A stretch of 64,000 bases of DNA from Heterorhizobium halophytocola (GCF_017873095.1 NZ_JAGGJU010000004.1:186001-250000), one strand, 5' to 3'. Counted from the first letter of the stretch, positions 9,290 through 18,017 are shown. Notes: a model not told the origin generated them from the sequence alone. A program made the numbers and translations.

Positions 9290-10390
9290 ATGTCATTTGA
9301 CCAGAAGCGCGTCGTCGACGCGATCCGTGCCTTCGAGGCCGGCGAAATCGTCGTCGTCACCGATGATGACGGACGGGAGAACGAGGGCGACCTGATCGTC
9401 GCGGCCGTGCATTGCACGCCGGAGAAGATGGGCTTCATCGTCCGCCATACCTCCGGCATTGTCTGCACGCCGATGCCGAAGGAAGAGGCCAAGCGGCTGA
9501 ACCTGAATGCCATGGTGGCCGAAAACGACAGCGCCCACACCACCGCCTTCACCGTCTCCGTCGATTTCAAGCATGGCACGACCACCGGGATTTCGGCCGA
9601 AGACCGCAACATGACGGTGCGCAATCTGGCCAATCCGAATGTCGGTGCCGCCGATTTCGTTCGCCCCGGTCATATCTTCCCGCTGATCGCCCGCGAAGGC
9701 GGCGTGCTGATGCGCTCGGGCCATACCGAAGCCGCCGTCGACCTCTGCAAGCTGGCAGACCTGCCGCCGGTCGGCGTGATCTGCGAACTGGTCAACGACG
9801 ACGGCAGCGTCATGCGCGGACCGCAGGTCTCGGCCTTCGCCGAGACGCACAAGCTGAAGCATGTCTCGGTGGCGGATCTCATCGCCTACCGCCAGCGCAA
9901 GGAAACGCTGATCCAGCACGTCTCCACCTTCGATATCGACACGCCCTATGGGCCGGCCAAGGGGCATGCCTATTCGCTCCCCTGGGACCCGATGCAGCAT
10001 CTGGCCGTCGTCTTCGGCGACATTCGCGACGGCGAGGACATTCCGGTGCGCCTGCAACTTGAAAATGTCGGCCGCGACGTATTCGGCAAGGAGCGGCAGG
10101 TGGATGCCGTGATGAAGCGGATCGCCGACGAAGGCCGCGGCATCATCGTCTATCTGCGCGAGGGGTCGGTCGGCGTCGGCGCCTCGACCACGGCGCGCAC
10201 CGGCAAGTTCGACCGCGAGGGCCATGACGAGGCGAAGGTGCGGGAAAGCGAATGGCTGGAAATCGGTCTCGGCGCCCAGATCCTGAAGGATCTCGGCATC
10301 ACCTCGATCCGGCTCTATGCGTCGCGCGAACGCCATTATGTCGGCCTGGAAGGCTTCGGCATCCGCATCGCCAGCACCGATACGGCCTGA
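9290..10390 (+). CDS. ribB: 3,4-dihydroxy-2-butanone 4-phosphate synthase with degenerate GTP cyclohydrolase II-like domain
   Basis: Makes 3,4-dihydroxy-2-butanone 4-phosphate from ribulose 5-phosphate for riboflavin synthesis. The N-terminal domain (about 1-205) holds the acidic loop DDDGRENEGDL (25-35) and the GHTEAAVDL block. Residues about 208-366 keep the RibA fold pattern (TPYGPAKGHAYS, EGRGIIVYLRE, RLYASRERHYVGLEGFGI) but lack the zinc-binding cysteines normally found in the HSECLTGD..RCDC segment: the matching text is VRLQLENVGRDVFGKERQ. The C-terminal half is therefore probably not a GTP cyclohydrolase, so a separate ribA should exist elsewhere. Confidence 0.93.
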   Translation: MSFDQKRVVDAIRAFEAGEIVVVTDDDGRENEGDLIVAAVHCTPEKMGFIVRHTSGIVCTPMPKEEAKRLNLNAMVAENDSAHTTAFTVSVDFKHGTTTGISAEDRNMTVRNLANPNVGAADFVRPGHIFPLIAREGGVLMRSGHTEAAVDLCKLADLPPVGVICELVNDDGSVMRGPQVSAFAETHKLKHVSVADLIAYRQRKETLIQHVSTFDIDTPYGPAKGHAYSLPWDPMQHLAVVFGDIRDGEDIPVRLQLENVGRDVFGKERQVDAVMKRIADEGRGIIVYLREGSVGVGASTTARTGKFDREGHDEAKVRESEWLEIGLGAQILKDLGITSIRLYASRERHYVGLEGFGIRIASTDTA

Positions 10391-10585
10391 GGCTGCAACC
10401 GGCCCGTCGTTCGGCCCGGCATGGATCGGGCCGGGCGCTGCCGGCGGGCGGCTTGGGCTTGCCGGCGCACCGTCTCCAAGGGCACACCTGTGGCGGCACG
10501 ACGAACGCAGGCGGGACAGACCGCCTGCCGCTAGCCCTGTCCGGCCGGGACAGGTGGAGGAGCACCAGACTGATAGGCTAAGGGA

Positions 10586-10966
10586 ATGGTGAGTGGCATC
10601 CGCCAATGGGCCGGGATCATCAAGAGGGATACGCTGTCTCTCTATCTGGCCGCCCGTGACCCGCGAACACCCTGGCCTGCAAAGCTCATCGCCGCGTCGG
10701 TCGTGGCCTATGCGCTATCTCCGATCGACCTGATCCCGGATTTCATCCCCGTCATCGGCTATCTCGACGACGTCGTGCTCGTGCCGATCGGCCTGTGGAT
10801 CGCCGTGCGGCTTGTGCCCCGCGAGGTGATGGCGGACTGCCGCGCCCGGGCCGCGCAGCTTTCCGAACGGCCGACGAGCCGGATTGCCGCCGCCGTCTTC
10901 GTTCTGATCTGGCTGGGGGCCGCTACGGCGACGGGCTGGCTTGCCTATCAGGCCTTGGCCGGCTGA
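10586..10966 (+). CDS. DUF1232 (YkvA-like) small membrane protein
   Basis: 126-residue protein with the DUF1232 core ALSPIDLIPDFIPVIGYLDD at about 46-65, followed by a hydrophobic VVLVPIGLWIAVRLVP segment and a C-terminal transmembrane helix (AAVFVLIWLGAATATGWLAY). Family members are found in many bacteria and plants and have no established biochemical role. The start ATG lies behind a GGAGGAGC-type purine run about 30 bp away and nearer AAGGGA. The 195 bp upstream, after ribB, is GC-rich and shows no gene. Confidence 0.85.
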   Translation: MVSGIRQWAGIIKRDTLSLYLAARDPRTPWPAKLIAASVVAYALSPIDLIPDFIPVIGYLDDVVLVPIGLWIAVRLVPREVMADCRARAAQLSERPTSRIAAAVFVLIWLGAATATGWLAYQALAG

Positions 10967-10997
10967 CCGGCCTCAAACACCCCGTCGCGCTTGCAGA

Positions 10998-11774
10998 TCA
11001 ACCGCGACGCTTCGTCCGGTAGGTCCGCACCGAGCGGCCGAACTCCTCGAACAGCGCCTTGTTGATCGGGTTGGTGGCCGGGTCGTATTCGGCGTGCCAC
11101 TGGACCCCGAGCGCGAAGCCATCGGTTTCCTTGAAGCGGATCGCCTCGATCGTCCCGTCGTCGGCGACGCCTTCCACGGCGATGCGTTCTCCGACGTCGA
11201 GAATCCCCTGGCCGTGCAGCGAATTCACCCGGATCACGTCACGACCGAGAATTTCGGCGAAACGGCCCTCCGGCACGAGGCGAACCTCGTGGCGATCGGC
11301 AAAGACCACGGTCGGATCGGGATGAATCTCGCCGTTTTCGAGCCTCGGCATGCGGTGGTTGATGCGCCCGGGAAGCTCGCGGATCTCCGGGTGCAGCGTG
11401 CCGCCCGCCGCAACGTTCATTTCCTGGAACCCGCGGCAGATGCCGAACAGCGGCACGCCGCGCTCCAGACAGGCATCGATCAGCGGCAGCGCGACGCTGT
11501 CGCGCGCCTCGTCATAGGGCTCGTGCTTCGGATCGGGTTCGGTGTGGAAGCGCAGGGGATGGACATTGGCGCGCGCACCGGTGAGCAGGATGCCGTCGAC
11601 CACGTCGAGAAGGTCGTCGATATCGGTGAGCTCCGGATCGCCGGCGAACATGATCGGGGTTGCCCCCGCCACCTCGGCCACCGCCTTCATGTTGGTGACG
11701 CCGACCATCTGGACTTCGAAACGCTGTTCCACGCTATAGGAATTGCCGATCACACCGATTACGGGCTTTGTCAT
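10998..11774 (-). CDS. Class I glutamine amidotransferase-like hydrolase (peptidase C26, PuuD-like)
   Basis: 258-residue cytosolic hydrolase of the gamma-glutamyl-gamma-aminobutyrate hydrolase family, which cleaves gamma-glutamyl amides, for example in putrescine breakdown. The nucleophile elbow is GICRGFQE, with the cysteine as nucleophile, and the C-terminal catalytic block is GVQWHAEYD (His, Glu). RANVHP and NSLHGQG are further family blocks. No puuA, puuB or puuC neighbour is present, so the physiological substrate is open. Transcribed convergently with the DUF1232 gene; stop codons are 31 bp apart. Confidence 0.9.
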   Translation of the reverse strand: MTKPVIGVIGNSYSVEQRFEVQMVGVTNMKAVAEVAGATPIMFAGDPELTDIDDLLDVVDGILLTGARANVHPLRFHTEPDPKHEPYDEARDSVALPLIDACLERGVPLFGICRGFQEMNVAAGGTLHPEIRELPGRINHRMPRLENGEIHPDPTVVFADRHEVRLVPEGRFAEILGRDVIRVNSLHGQGILDVGERIAVEGVADDGTIEAIRFKETDGFALGVQWHAEYDPATNPINKALFEEFGRSVRTYRTKRRG

Positions 11775-11967
11775 ATCAACTCGCTGCCTTTCGGACGCGC
11801 GCCGGCCAATGAACGTCGTCGCGGTCTTTCCGATTTCCGTTTCATGCTGTTGTAAGACGCATTGTGCGCTGCGCCAAGGGCACGATGAGTAACCTCACCG
11901 TCAATGAAGGACGCAGGCTCAAAAAATCCGGAGCATCGGTCAAAAGACGCCTGCTGGTTCCAGGGGC

Positions 11968-12669
11968 TCAAGGCAATGTCAGCGGGCCATCGGTCTGCGG
12001 GTCGGGATCGCCGGCCCAGACGAGACGATAGACATCGCCCTGGCGCACCGACTGGACGGCGGCGGGCCGCAGCACCGCAAAGCAGGTCCCGCCCTCTTGG
12101 CGCACCGAGGGATAGACGATGCCGTTGAGGGCCTCGCGGCGCGCTTCGGCCGCCAGCGCATTGCCGGCCGGATAGCCGATCCGGATGTCCGGATCGAGCG
12201 AGGGATGGTCCGGCACCGCCCTCAGGTCGAGGAAGTCACCCGACAGGCTGCAAAACATTTCCGCATATTCGACGACCGCGTGGAAGTCTCCCGCCTGGCG
12301 CAGGAATTCGCGCATGTGGAAGGTGATTTCGGCAAGACAGGTGTCCACGGCGAGCGCCGCATACCATGCGCCCCGGGTCTGGCCGTTGAAACGGTTCGGC
12401 GCACGCGGTCTGGCATAGGCGAAACTGGCATTGATGAAATGCGCATGCGGCACGTCGAACACCAGTTCATTGGCCTTCAGGCCGGAGATGCCGCCGAGTT
12501 CGGCCATCCGGCGCGAACTGGTTGCGCCTTCGATTTCGGCCAGCGCCGACAGCTCCTCATCGGTATCGACGAGCGGCGACAGCACCGGCTCGCGCAATCT
12601 GGCGGTCGAGACCAGCCGCACCGTCTTCGGATAGGCAAGCGTTACGACCGGAACGCCACTTGAACGCAC
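11968..12669 (-). CDS. RES-domain toxin
   Basis: 233-residue RES-family protein, the toxin half of a RES/Xre pair. Experimentally studied relatives deplete NAD+ (MbcT, Res) or ADP-ribosylate targets (ParT). Conserved RES positions are visible: Arg93 in NRFN, Tyr103 in WYAAL, Glu114 in CLAEI and Ser188 in YPSVR. It is translated from GTG 12669, which touches the antitoxin stop codon (TGA then GTG), so translation is probably coupled. The product is intact, which is only tolerable if the antitoxin works. Confidence 0.88.
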   Translation of the reverse strand: MRSSGVPVVTLAYPKTVRLVSTARLREPVLSPLVDTDEELSALAEIEGATSSRRMAELGGISGLKANELVFDVPHAHFINASFAYARPRAPNRFNGQTRGAWYAALAVDTCLAEITFHMREFLRQAGDFHAVVEYAEMFCSLSGDFLDLRAVPDHPSLDPDIRIGYPAGNALAAEARREALNGIVYPSVRQEGGTCFAVLRPAAVQSVRQGDVYRLVWAGDPDPQTDGPLTLP

Positions 12670-13110
12670 TCACAATCCTCCACGAACGGCATCAATATAG
12701 CGCCGCACCTCCAGCATCAGCGGTATGCCCTCCTCCACCATGGCCGCCACGGGCGGGCGCCCGTCAAACAGCGGCCCCGAATTGTCGAGCTGCAGCCAGC
12801 GGTCCGCCATGTCGTCGGCAAACAGCAGATGCAGGCCCTTGTAGATGCCCGTCAGCACGGAGATACGGGTCATCTGGTCCTGGCTCAGCGTCTTTGCGCC
12901 TGCCTCGGGCTTCATTCGCTCCCAGGTGCTCGTCGACACCCCGAGCAAGGCGGCGGCCTGCGCGCCGGTCAGCTTCCACTGGCCGGCCAGCCGCCGATAG
13001 GCCTTCAGCGCCGTCTTCGACAGCCGCTGACGATCCTGTTCTGCCGCAAATCCCTGTCGTGTGCCGCTCTTCCGTGTCAGTTCCACCAGTTCCGCCATGG
13101 TCAACTCCAT
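12670..13110 (-). CDS. Xre/MbcA/ParS-type antitoxin (DUF2384 toxin-binding domain)
   Basis: 146-residue antitoxin. A Xre-like helix-turn-helix is at about 48-68 (LTGAQAAALLGVSTSTWERMK) and the C-terminal part (about 100-145, with WLQLDNSGPLFDGRPPVAAMVEEG and MLEVRRYIDAVRGG) matches the toxin-binding DUF2384 segment that blocks the RES active site. It is the first gene of the two-gene operon, which is the standard order, and abuts the toxin. ATG 13110 is used; ATG 13098 four codons later is possible. It likely represses its own promoter (see 13125-13153). Confidence 0.88.
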   Translation of the reverse strand: MELTMAELVELTRKSGTRQGFAAEQDRQRLSKTALKAYRRLAGQWKLTGAQAAALLGVSTSTWERMKPEAGAKTLSQDQMTRISVLTGIYKGLHLLFADDMADRWLQLDNSGPLFDGRPPVAAMVEEGIPLMLEVRRYIDAVRGGL

Positions 13111-13124
13111 CAGATGATGGAGGA

Positions 13125-13153
13125 TATATAGGTCAAATGGTGACGAATTGCCA
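13125..13153 (-). promoter_or_regulatory. Candidate promoter and autoregulatory site of the RES/Xre operon
   Basis: On the minus strand TGGCAA (13148-13153) and TATATA (13125-13130) are separated by exactly 17 bp. Inside this spacer lies a short inverted repeat, GTCA (13132-13135) and TGAC (13141-13144), a plausible antitoxin operator. The -35 match is weak. Confidence 0.35.
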
Positions 13154-13173
13154 GAACTTTGGTGTTTAGCGCG

Positions 13174-14361
13174 TCACCCTCGCCATCCCTCGAGATAGGT
13201 CACCGTCTCGACGCCGGCGAACCTTGCAAGCCGCATCAGTTCGGCGTCCAGCCTTTCCAGCCGCCCCGCCGACGGACGCACCTTGTCTTCCAGCCAGAGC
13301 CGCTTGACGGCGAGCGTGCCTGCCTTCCTATCCGCCTTCATGTCGATGCGGCCAATGATCCGGTCGCCTTCCAGAAGCGGGAAGACATAATAGCCGTATT
13401 GCCGCTTCGGCTCGGGGACGAAGATCTCGATGCGGTAGAAGAAGCCGAACAGGCGCTCCGCCCTGTTGCGATCGCGGATCAGCGGATCGAACGGGCTGAG
13501 CGTGCGGATGCGCGCCGGCGGCTCGGGCGCATCGAGCAGTGCCTCGAGCCCGTCCGAAAAGGCAAAGGCATTGCGTGGCCTGCCGTCCACCGTTTCGAGA
13601 GACAGCTCTTCCAGCTCCGCGCGATTGGCCTCCACCCAGTCCTTGGCTTCCTGCGGCGTGACAATCGCCCAGAAGGCGGCGATCTCGCCGGATGTCGCGA
13701 AACCGAGACGCTTCAAAGCTTCGCGGCAGGCCCAGTCGACGAAGGCGTCATGCTCGACCACGGCGGCGAAATGCTCGGCCGGGATCACCCGTTCGGCCAG
13801 GTCGTAAACCTTCTGGAAATTTTCCCGCGCCGAGATCGCCAGCTTGCCGGACTGCCAGAGAAACTCCAGCGCGGTCTTCGACGGATGCCAGTTCCACCAG
13901 CCGCCCGACTGGTGGTCCTCGTCCTTGACCTCGCGCGAACGGATCGGCCCGCCGTCGACGATCCGCTGGTGTATCTCGTCGAAGGCCCGGTCGAAGCCCT
14001 CGCCACGCCATTTCGGCCAGCGCTCCAGGATGCGCTCTTCCTTGCGGGCGAAGAAATGCTTCCACTGCGGATAGAAGGCGGTCGGGATGATCGCCGCATC
14101 GTGGGTCCAGTGCTCGAACAGCAGCCGGTCCTTCTCGAGCAGCGGTGTCAGCTGCGCCGGCCGATAGGTCTGGTTGCGCGAAAACAGGATCTGGTGATGG
14201 GCGCGCTCGACGGTCGATATGCTGTCGACCTGGACGAAGCCGAGATCGTGGATCAGCTGATAGAGCTCGCCACGCGCCATCGCCCGTTGCGGGGGCCGCG
14301 ACAGCCCCTGTCGTTCGAGAAAGATGCGCCTTGCCTGGGAATTGCTTACCGGAATAGCCAT
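13174..14361 (-). CDS. YcaQ-family winged-helix protein, putative DNA crosslink glycosylase (HTH_42)
   Basis: 395-residue protein of the HTH_42 family, which includes AlkZ and E. coli YcaQ, DNA glycosylases that unhook interstrand crosslinks. The family motif Q-hydrophobic-D appears as QVD in GFVQVDSISTVERAHHQ. Other blocks are EHWTHDAAIIP, WWNWHPSKTALEFLW and DPLIRDRNRAERLFGF. I chose ATG 14361 (MAIPVSNSQARRIFLERQGL) because it begins at the homologous N-terminus; the frame extends to 14457 with an unlikely N-terminal tail. No repair gene neighbours are visible. Confidence 0.85.
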   Translation of the reverse strand: MAIPVSNSQARRIFLERQGLSRPPQRAMARGELYQLIHDLGFVQVDSISTVERAHHQILFSRNQTYRPAQLTPLLEKDRLLFEHWTHDAAIIPTAFYPQWKHFFARKEERILERWPKWRGEGFDRAFDEIHQRIVDGGPIRSREVKDEDHQSGGWWNWHPSKTALEFLWQSGKLAISARENFQKVYDLAERVIPAEHFAAVVEHDAFVDWACREALKRLGFATSGEIAAFWAIVTPQEAKDWVEANRAELEELSLETVDGRPRNAFAFSDGLEALLDAPEPPARIRTLSPFDPLIRDRNRAERLFGFFYRIEIFVPEPKRQYGYYVFPLLEGDRIIGRIDMKADRKAGTLAVKRLWLEDKVRPSAGRLERLDAELMRLARFAGVETVTYLEGWRG

Positions 14362-14508
14362 GGTTGCGACGCTAGCCGATGTTCCCGTTATGTTCAATAT
14401 GTCTGCGGCGGTTTTCTCTGCGGCGCCCAGCGAACCCGGGAGTGCCGGTCTTCGCATCGGCGGACGGAATGGCTATAGAGGGGCCGACCAGGGCCGAGGA
14501 CATCAGGT

Positions 14509-15189
14509 TTGCAGATCATTTTCGACGGCGCGACGGTGCGCCATGACGCGCGCGAAGCCATTCATCCGCTCACACTCTCGCTCGACGATCATCGGATCGG
14601 CGTGATCGGCCTCAACGGGTCCGGCAAGACGACCTTTGCGCGGCTGATCGCCGGTCTGACAGTGCCGAGCGACGGCAAGGTGATGATCGACGGCCTCGAC
14701 AGCGTTGCCGACGCCAACACCCTGCGCGGACGGATCGGCTTCATCTTCCAGACTCCCGGCAACCAGATCATCCTGCCGATCGTCGAGGACGATATCGCGC
14801 TCGGCCTGAAGCCGTTGAAGCTCGGCAAGGCGGAGATCGCGGCCCGGGTCGAGGCGGCGCTGTCGCGTCTCGGCATCGCCCATCTGGCCAAGCGTCGCCC
14901 GCACGAGCTCTCCGGCGGGGAGCTGCAGCTGGCAGCGCTTGCCGCCGTTCTGGTCACCGCGCCGTCCCTGGTGATCTTCGACGAACCCACCAACCAGCTC
15001 GACTTGAAGAACCGCGCGGTCGTCGAACAGGCGATCGCGGCACTCGACGAAAGCGCCATCGTCATCAGCCACGACCTCGACCTTGTCGCGACATTCCCCC
15101 GCGTGCTGGTGTTCGACCAGGGCCGCATCGCCTTCGACGGCCCCGCGCAGCAAGCGATTGCCCGCTACAGGGAGATCGCGCTTCGATGA
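14509..15189 (+). CDS. bioM: Biotin ECF transporter ATPase
   Basis: 226-residue ABC ATPase energising the BioMNY energy-coupling-factor biotin importer at the inner membrane. Walker A GLNGSGKTT is at 34-42, the LSGGE signature at 134-138, and Walker B/D-loop LVIFDEPTNQLDL at about 157-168. The TTG start at 14509 has GAGGA at 14496-14500; no ATG lies near. bioN overlaps the stop by four bases (ATGA), so translation is coupled. Confidence 0.93.
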   Translation: MQIIFDGATVRHDAREAIHPLTLSLDDHRIGVIGLNGSGKTTFARLIAGLTVPSDGKVMIDGLDSVADANTLRGRIGFIFQTPGNQIILPIVEDDIALGLKPLKLGKAEIAARVEAALSRLGIAHLAKRRPHELSGGELQLAALAAVLVTAPSLVIFDEPTNQLDLKNRAVVEQAIAALDESAIVISHDLDLVATFPRVLVFDQGRIAFDGPAQQAIARYREIALR

Positions 15190-15788
15190 GAAGTCTCTAT
15201 GTCGCAGGCCGTGGGCCGCTTTACCGCCTGCCCGCCGGGGTCAAGCTGATCGGGCTGATGGTCTTCGGCCTGCTGCTCTTCCTGACCCGCAGCCCTGCCC
15301 TGTTATCAACCGGCCTCGGCTGCGCGGCACTTGCCTATTTCACCCTCGGGCAGAGGCCGGGCGCCGCGCTGAAGCCGCTGCGGCCGGTCCTTCTGACGAT
15401 TGCCGTCGTCACCCTGTTCAATCTCGTCTTCGTCTCACCCGGTGAGGCACTGGTGACCGTGCTCAGGCTGACCGCGCTGGTGCTGGCGGCCACGGCGGTC
15501 ACGGCGACCACGCGGATCGGCGACCTGGTCGATGCAATATCCTTCGCCGCCCGACCGCTCGAGCGCATCGGTCTGGTGCGGGCCGACGATATCGGCCTGT
15601 CGGTCGGCCTGGTGATCCGGTTCCTGCCGGAAATCCTTGCCCGCTACGCGGCGTTGAAACTCGCCCACCGCGCGCGGGGCCTGAAGCCCGCGGTCCTTAC
15701 CATGATCGCCCCGCTGGTGATCCAGACGCTGAAGGATGCGGACGCGATCGCCGACGCCATTGACGCCCGCGGCATTCGCCGCCAATGA
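15186..15788 (+). CDS. bioN: Biotin ECF transporter transmembrane protein
   Basis: 200-residue integral membrane T-component that couples the ATPase to BioY. Several hydrophobic helices are seen (LIGLMVFGLLLFLT, LLTIAVVTLFNLVFV, LVLAATAVTATT). The ECF T-protein Ala-Arg-Gly coupling motif occurs as HRARGLKP near residue 162, and a second one as DARGIRR at the C-terminus. It overlaps bioM by 4 bp and is followed by bioY after 31 bp. Confidence 0.92.
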   Translation: MRSLYVAGRGPLYRLPAGVKLIGLMVFGLLLFLTRSPALLSTGLGCAALAYFTLGQRPGAALKPLRPVLLTIAVVTLFNLVFVSPGEALVTVLRLTALVLAATAVTATTRIGDLVDAISFAARPLERIGLVRADDIGLSVGLVIRFLPEILARYAALKLAHRARGLKPAVLTMIAPLVIQTLKDADAIADAIDARGIRRQ

Positions 15789-15819
15789 AGACCCGCCTGA
15801 GATTATTTGAGGAAGTTTC

Positions 15820-16383
15820 ATGAAAACCCGTGACCTCGTACTCGTTTCACTGTTTGCCGCGATCATCGTGGCGCTCGGCCTGATGCCGCCGATCACGCTC
15901 GGCTTCGTGCCGGTGCCGATCACCCTGCAGTCGATGGGCGTGATGCTGGCCGGCGTCGTGCTCGGCGCAAGACGCGGCGCGCTGGCGCCCCTGCTCGTCA
16001 TCCTGCTCGTCGTCATCGGCCTGCCGGTGCTCTCCGGCGGCCGCGGCGGCCTTGCGGTCTTTGCCGGTCCGACCGTCGGCTATCTGATCGGCTGGGTGCC
16101 GGGTGCCTATGTCGCCGGCCTGATCGCCGAACGCTTCGCCAGGCCGTCGCTTTCCGCCGTGACGCAGACGATCGGCTTCTTCGCCGCGGCAGCGCTCGGC
16201 GGCATCGTCGTCGTCAATCTCTGCGGCATCCTGTGGCTCGGCCTCGGCGCCGGTCTCGGCCTTTCCAAGGCCTTCCTCGGTTCGCTCGCCTTCGTGCCGG
16301 GCGACCTGTTGAAATCGGCCGTGGTGGCGCTTGCCGGCCGCTCGGTGATGGTCGGCTATCCGCTGCTGCCGCGGCGCGCCTGA
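15820..16383 (+). CDS. bioY: Biotin ECF transporter substrate-binding protein
   Basis: 187-residue membrane S-component that captures biotin. It has the BioY N-terminal pattern (KTRDLVLVSLFAAIIVALGL, then GFVPVPITLQSMGVMLAGVVLG) and the GGRGGLAVFAGPTVGYLIGW block that shapes the biotin pocket. It contains six hydrophobic segments. It ends the bioMNY operon; its stop is 3 bp from the convergent stop at 16387. Confidence 0.95.
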   Translation: MKTRDLVLVSLFAAIIVALGLMPPITLGFVPVPITLQSMGVMLAGVVLGARRGALAPLLVILLVVIGLPVLSGGRGGLAVFAGPTVGYLIGWVPGAYVAGLIAERFARPSLSAVTQTIGFFAAAALGGIVVVNLCGILWLGLGAGLGLSKAFLGSLAFVPGDLLKSAVVALAGRSVMVGYPLLPRRA

Positions 16384-16386
16384 CGA

Positions 16387-17676
16387 TCAGTCCAGCGCTT
16401 CGAAATACCGTGCGCCCGCCTCCGACAGGAGCGGGCGCGCATCCTTCAAGGGAAGGCTCAGCACATCATCCGTGCAGGTGAAGATGACATGCGGCAGGTC
16501 GCTCAAGGCAAAGACCAGATCCTCGCCCTTGATATAGGCGGTCAGATTGGTCCGGATCAGATCGGGAATGCCGCAATCGGCTTCCATCTGGTCGTCGCCC
16601 TTCTGCCGGTGCGCCTCCAGATAGTCGACCAGTTCATCGCTCGGTCCCCAGACGATCTGGTCCGGATCGACCCCAACTGCCGCCGGATCGACGATATTGC
16701 CGTCAAAATCGCGGGCGACCCAACCCTTTACCAGGTCGCGCGGCCGCACCAGTCGGCCGGCCTCTACGTCGATCATGACGTGGTTTTCGAAATTGTTGGG
16801 ATGGGCACCGCCGCAGAAAAAGCTGCCGCCTTCGGTGATCCCCATCAATCGGTCGGTCAGATGATCGACCGTGATGCTGTGATTGCCGTCGAAGCCGTTG
16901 CTGCCGACCGGTGTGGCGGGAGACCAGTCAAAGCCGAGATAAGCCTGGGAAAGACAGTCGAAAGCGGGGTCCTCGGCCTCGGCACGCAGGCGGCCAAGCA
17001 AGCCGTTCAGGCGGGCGAGATCCGCGCCGGGAAGAACCGTGACAACCGGATATTCGAAGCCGATGCGCGAATCGACGTCGAGCCGGTAGCGGCCCTTGCC
17101 GAGCGAGATGTCCTTCCCGGGCGTCAACGCGAACGCCATCTTGGCGGCCACATAAGGCTGCGCCTCGGCGCTCCATTGCGCGACTGCCAGATCTTTGTCG
17201 GCGTCGGGTTCATCGGCCAGATCGAAGGTGAAGTAGTCGAGCGCCTCCACCGTCCGGGCCTTGCGGGTCCCCTTGATCGCAAGCACGATCGGCAAGGACG
17301 TCTTGCCCTTGTCCGCACGCCAGGATCCCTTAAGGCTCGGTTGCCCGATCCTGCCGTCCAGCGTCCAGTGTGCCCCGATGACGGCCTTGCTGAGCGGCAC
17401 ATCATCCTTGCCGAGACAGGTCTCTGCGCGACACGGGGCCTCCTCGGCAATCTGCAGACCCGACTTGGCCGCCGTCAGATGCAGCGGGATGTCGCCACCC
17501 TTGGCGAGATAGGCATAGCGGCCGAAGCGGACGGGTCCGGCATCGGGCTTGATGAATTCGGCGATGATAGCGATTTTGCCAAGCGTGCCCGCATAGGTCA
17601 CAGCCTCGTCGGCCATGGCCGGAAAAGCCCAGGCCTCAAGGCCGGCGACGAGGCCCATCAACACAATCCGACGCAT
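16387..17676 (-). CDS. Exported protein of unknown function
   Basis: 429-residue predicted periplasmic protein. The signal peptide is MRRIVLMGLVAGLEAWAFPAMA, cleaved before DEAV. The mature protein contains three cysteine pairs by eye (PCRAETC, SFFCGGAHP with earlier DCLSQ, and DCGIP with FTCTD). The segment ITEGGSFFCGGAHPNNF and the following IDVEAGRLVRPRDLV resemble the DUF3298-type C-terminal region of lysozyme-inhibitor-like or RsiV-like proteins; I did not recognise the N-terminal part. ATG 17676 has a strong GGAGGGG upstream; an in-frame start at 17763 would hide the signal. It is divergent from pqqA. Confidence 0.7.
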   Translation of the reverse strand: MRRIVLMGLVAGLEAWAFPAMADEAVTYAGTLGKIAIIAEFIKPDAGPVRFGRYAYLAKGGDIPLHLTAAKSGLQIAEEAPCRAETCLGKDDVPLSKAVIGAHWTLDGRIGQPSLKGSWRADKGKTSLPIVLAIKGTRKARTVEALDYFTFDLADEPDADKDLAVAQWSAEAQPYVAAKMAFALTPGKDISLGKGRYRLDVDSRIGFEYPVVTVLPGADLARLNGLLGRLRAEAEDPAFDCLSQAYLGFDWSPATPVGSNGFDGNHSITVDHLTDRLMGITEGGSFFCGGAHPNNFENHVMIDVEAGRLVRPRDLVKGWVARDFDGNIVDPAAVGVDPDQIVWGPSDELVDYLEAHRQKGDDQMEADCGIPDLIRTNLTAYIKGEDLVFALSDLPHVIFTCTDDVLSLPLKDARPLLSEAGARYFEALD

Positions 17677-17805
17677 GATCGTTTCCCCTCCGGCGATTTG
17701 CGGCTGCCCGACTCTACGCCTGCCAGGGACCGCGAACAAAGGGGAAGATCGATATTCACACACGTATCACGAGAATTTCGCGGAACCGATACATTTGGCT
17801 GTATT

Positions 17806-17826
17806 GGCCGCCTCGCCTCGGCGGCC
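17806..17826 (+). promoter_or_regulatory. Hairpin in the pqqA leader
   Basis: GGCCGCC (17806-17812) and GGCGGCC (17820-17826) form a 7 bp perfect stem with a 7-base loop, about 95 bases before the pqqA start. No T-run follows it, so it may be a leader structure rather than a terminator. Confidence 0.4.
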
Positions 17827-17921
17827 TACCATGAGCCGAGCCTTGAGGAGAGGGCCAAGCTGTCGATCGGGCGCATGCTGTCCGCGGCAGTGACCGACAG
17901 TATCAACCGGGAGGAATTGCC

Positions 17922-18017
17922 ATGAAATGGACTGCACCGAAATTCGTCGAAGTGTCCTGCGGCATGGAGATCAATCGCTACGCGCCGGCCGACGGCAACG
18001 AGCCGATCCTGTTCTGA
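17922..18017 (+). CDS. pqqA: PQQ precursor peptide
   Basis: 31-residue ribosomal precursor of pyrroloquinoline quinone. The peptide MKWTAPKFVEVSCGMEINRY carries the crosslinked pair Glu16 and Tyr20 with the required E-x3-Y spacing, plus the conserved MKW start. GGGAGGAA sits 5 bases before the ATG, a very strong ribosome site fitting the need for much peptide. It was found by reading the sequence, being too short for ordinary ORF lists. It is divergent from the exported protein ending the gap at 17676. Confidence 0.96.
   Translation: MKWTAPKFVEVSCGMEINRYAPADGNEPILF

Noticed and set aside
14362..14508. BioR operator upstream of bioM
   Set aside because: I searched for TTATMKATAA-type palindromes in this gap and saw none; regulation by BioR is not supported here.
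16489..17925. 478-codon plus-strand frame
   Set aside because: Antisense of the exported protein at 16387-17676.
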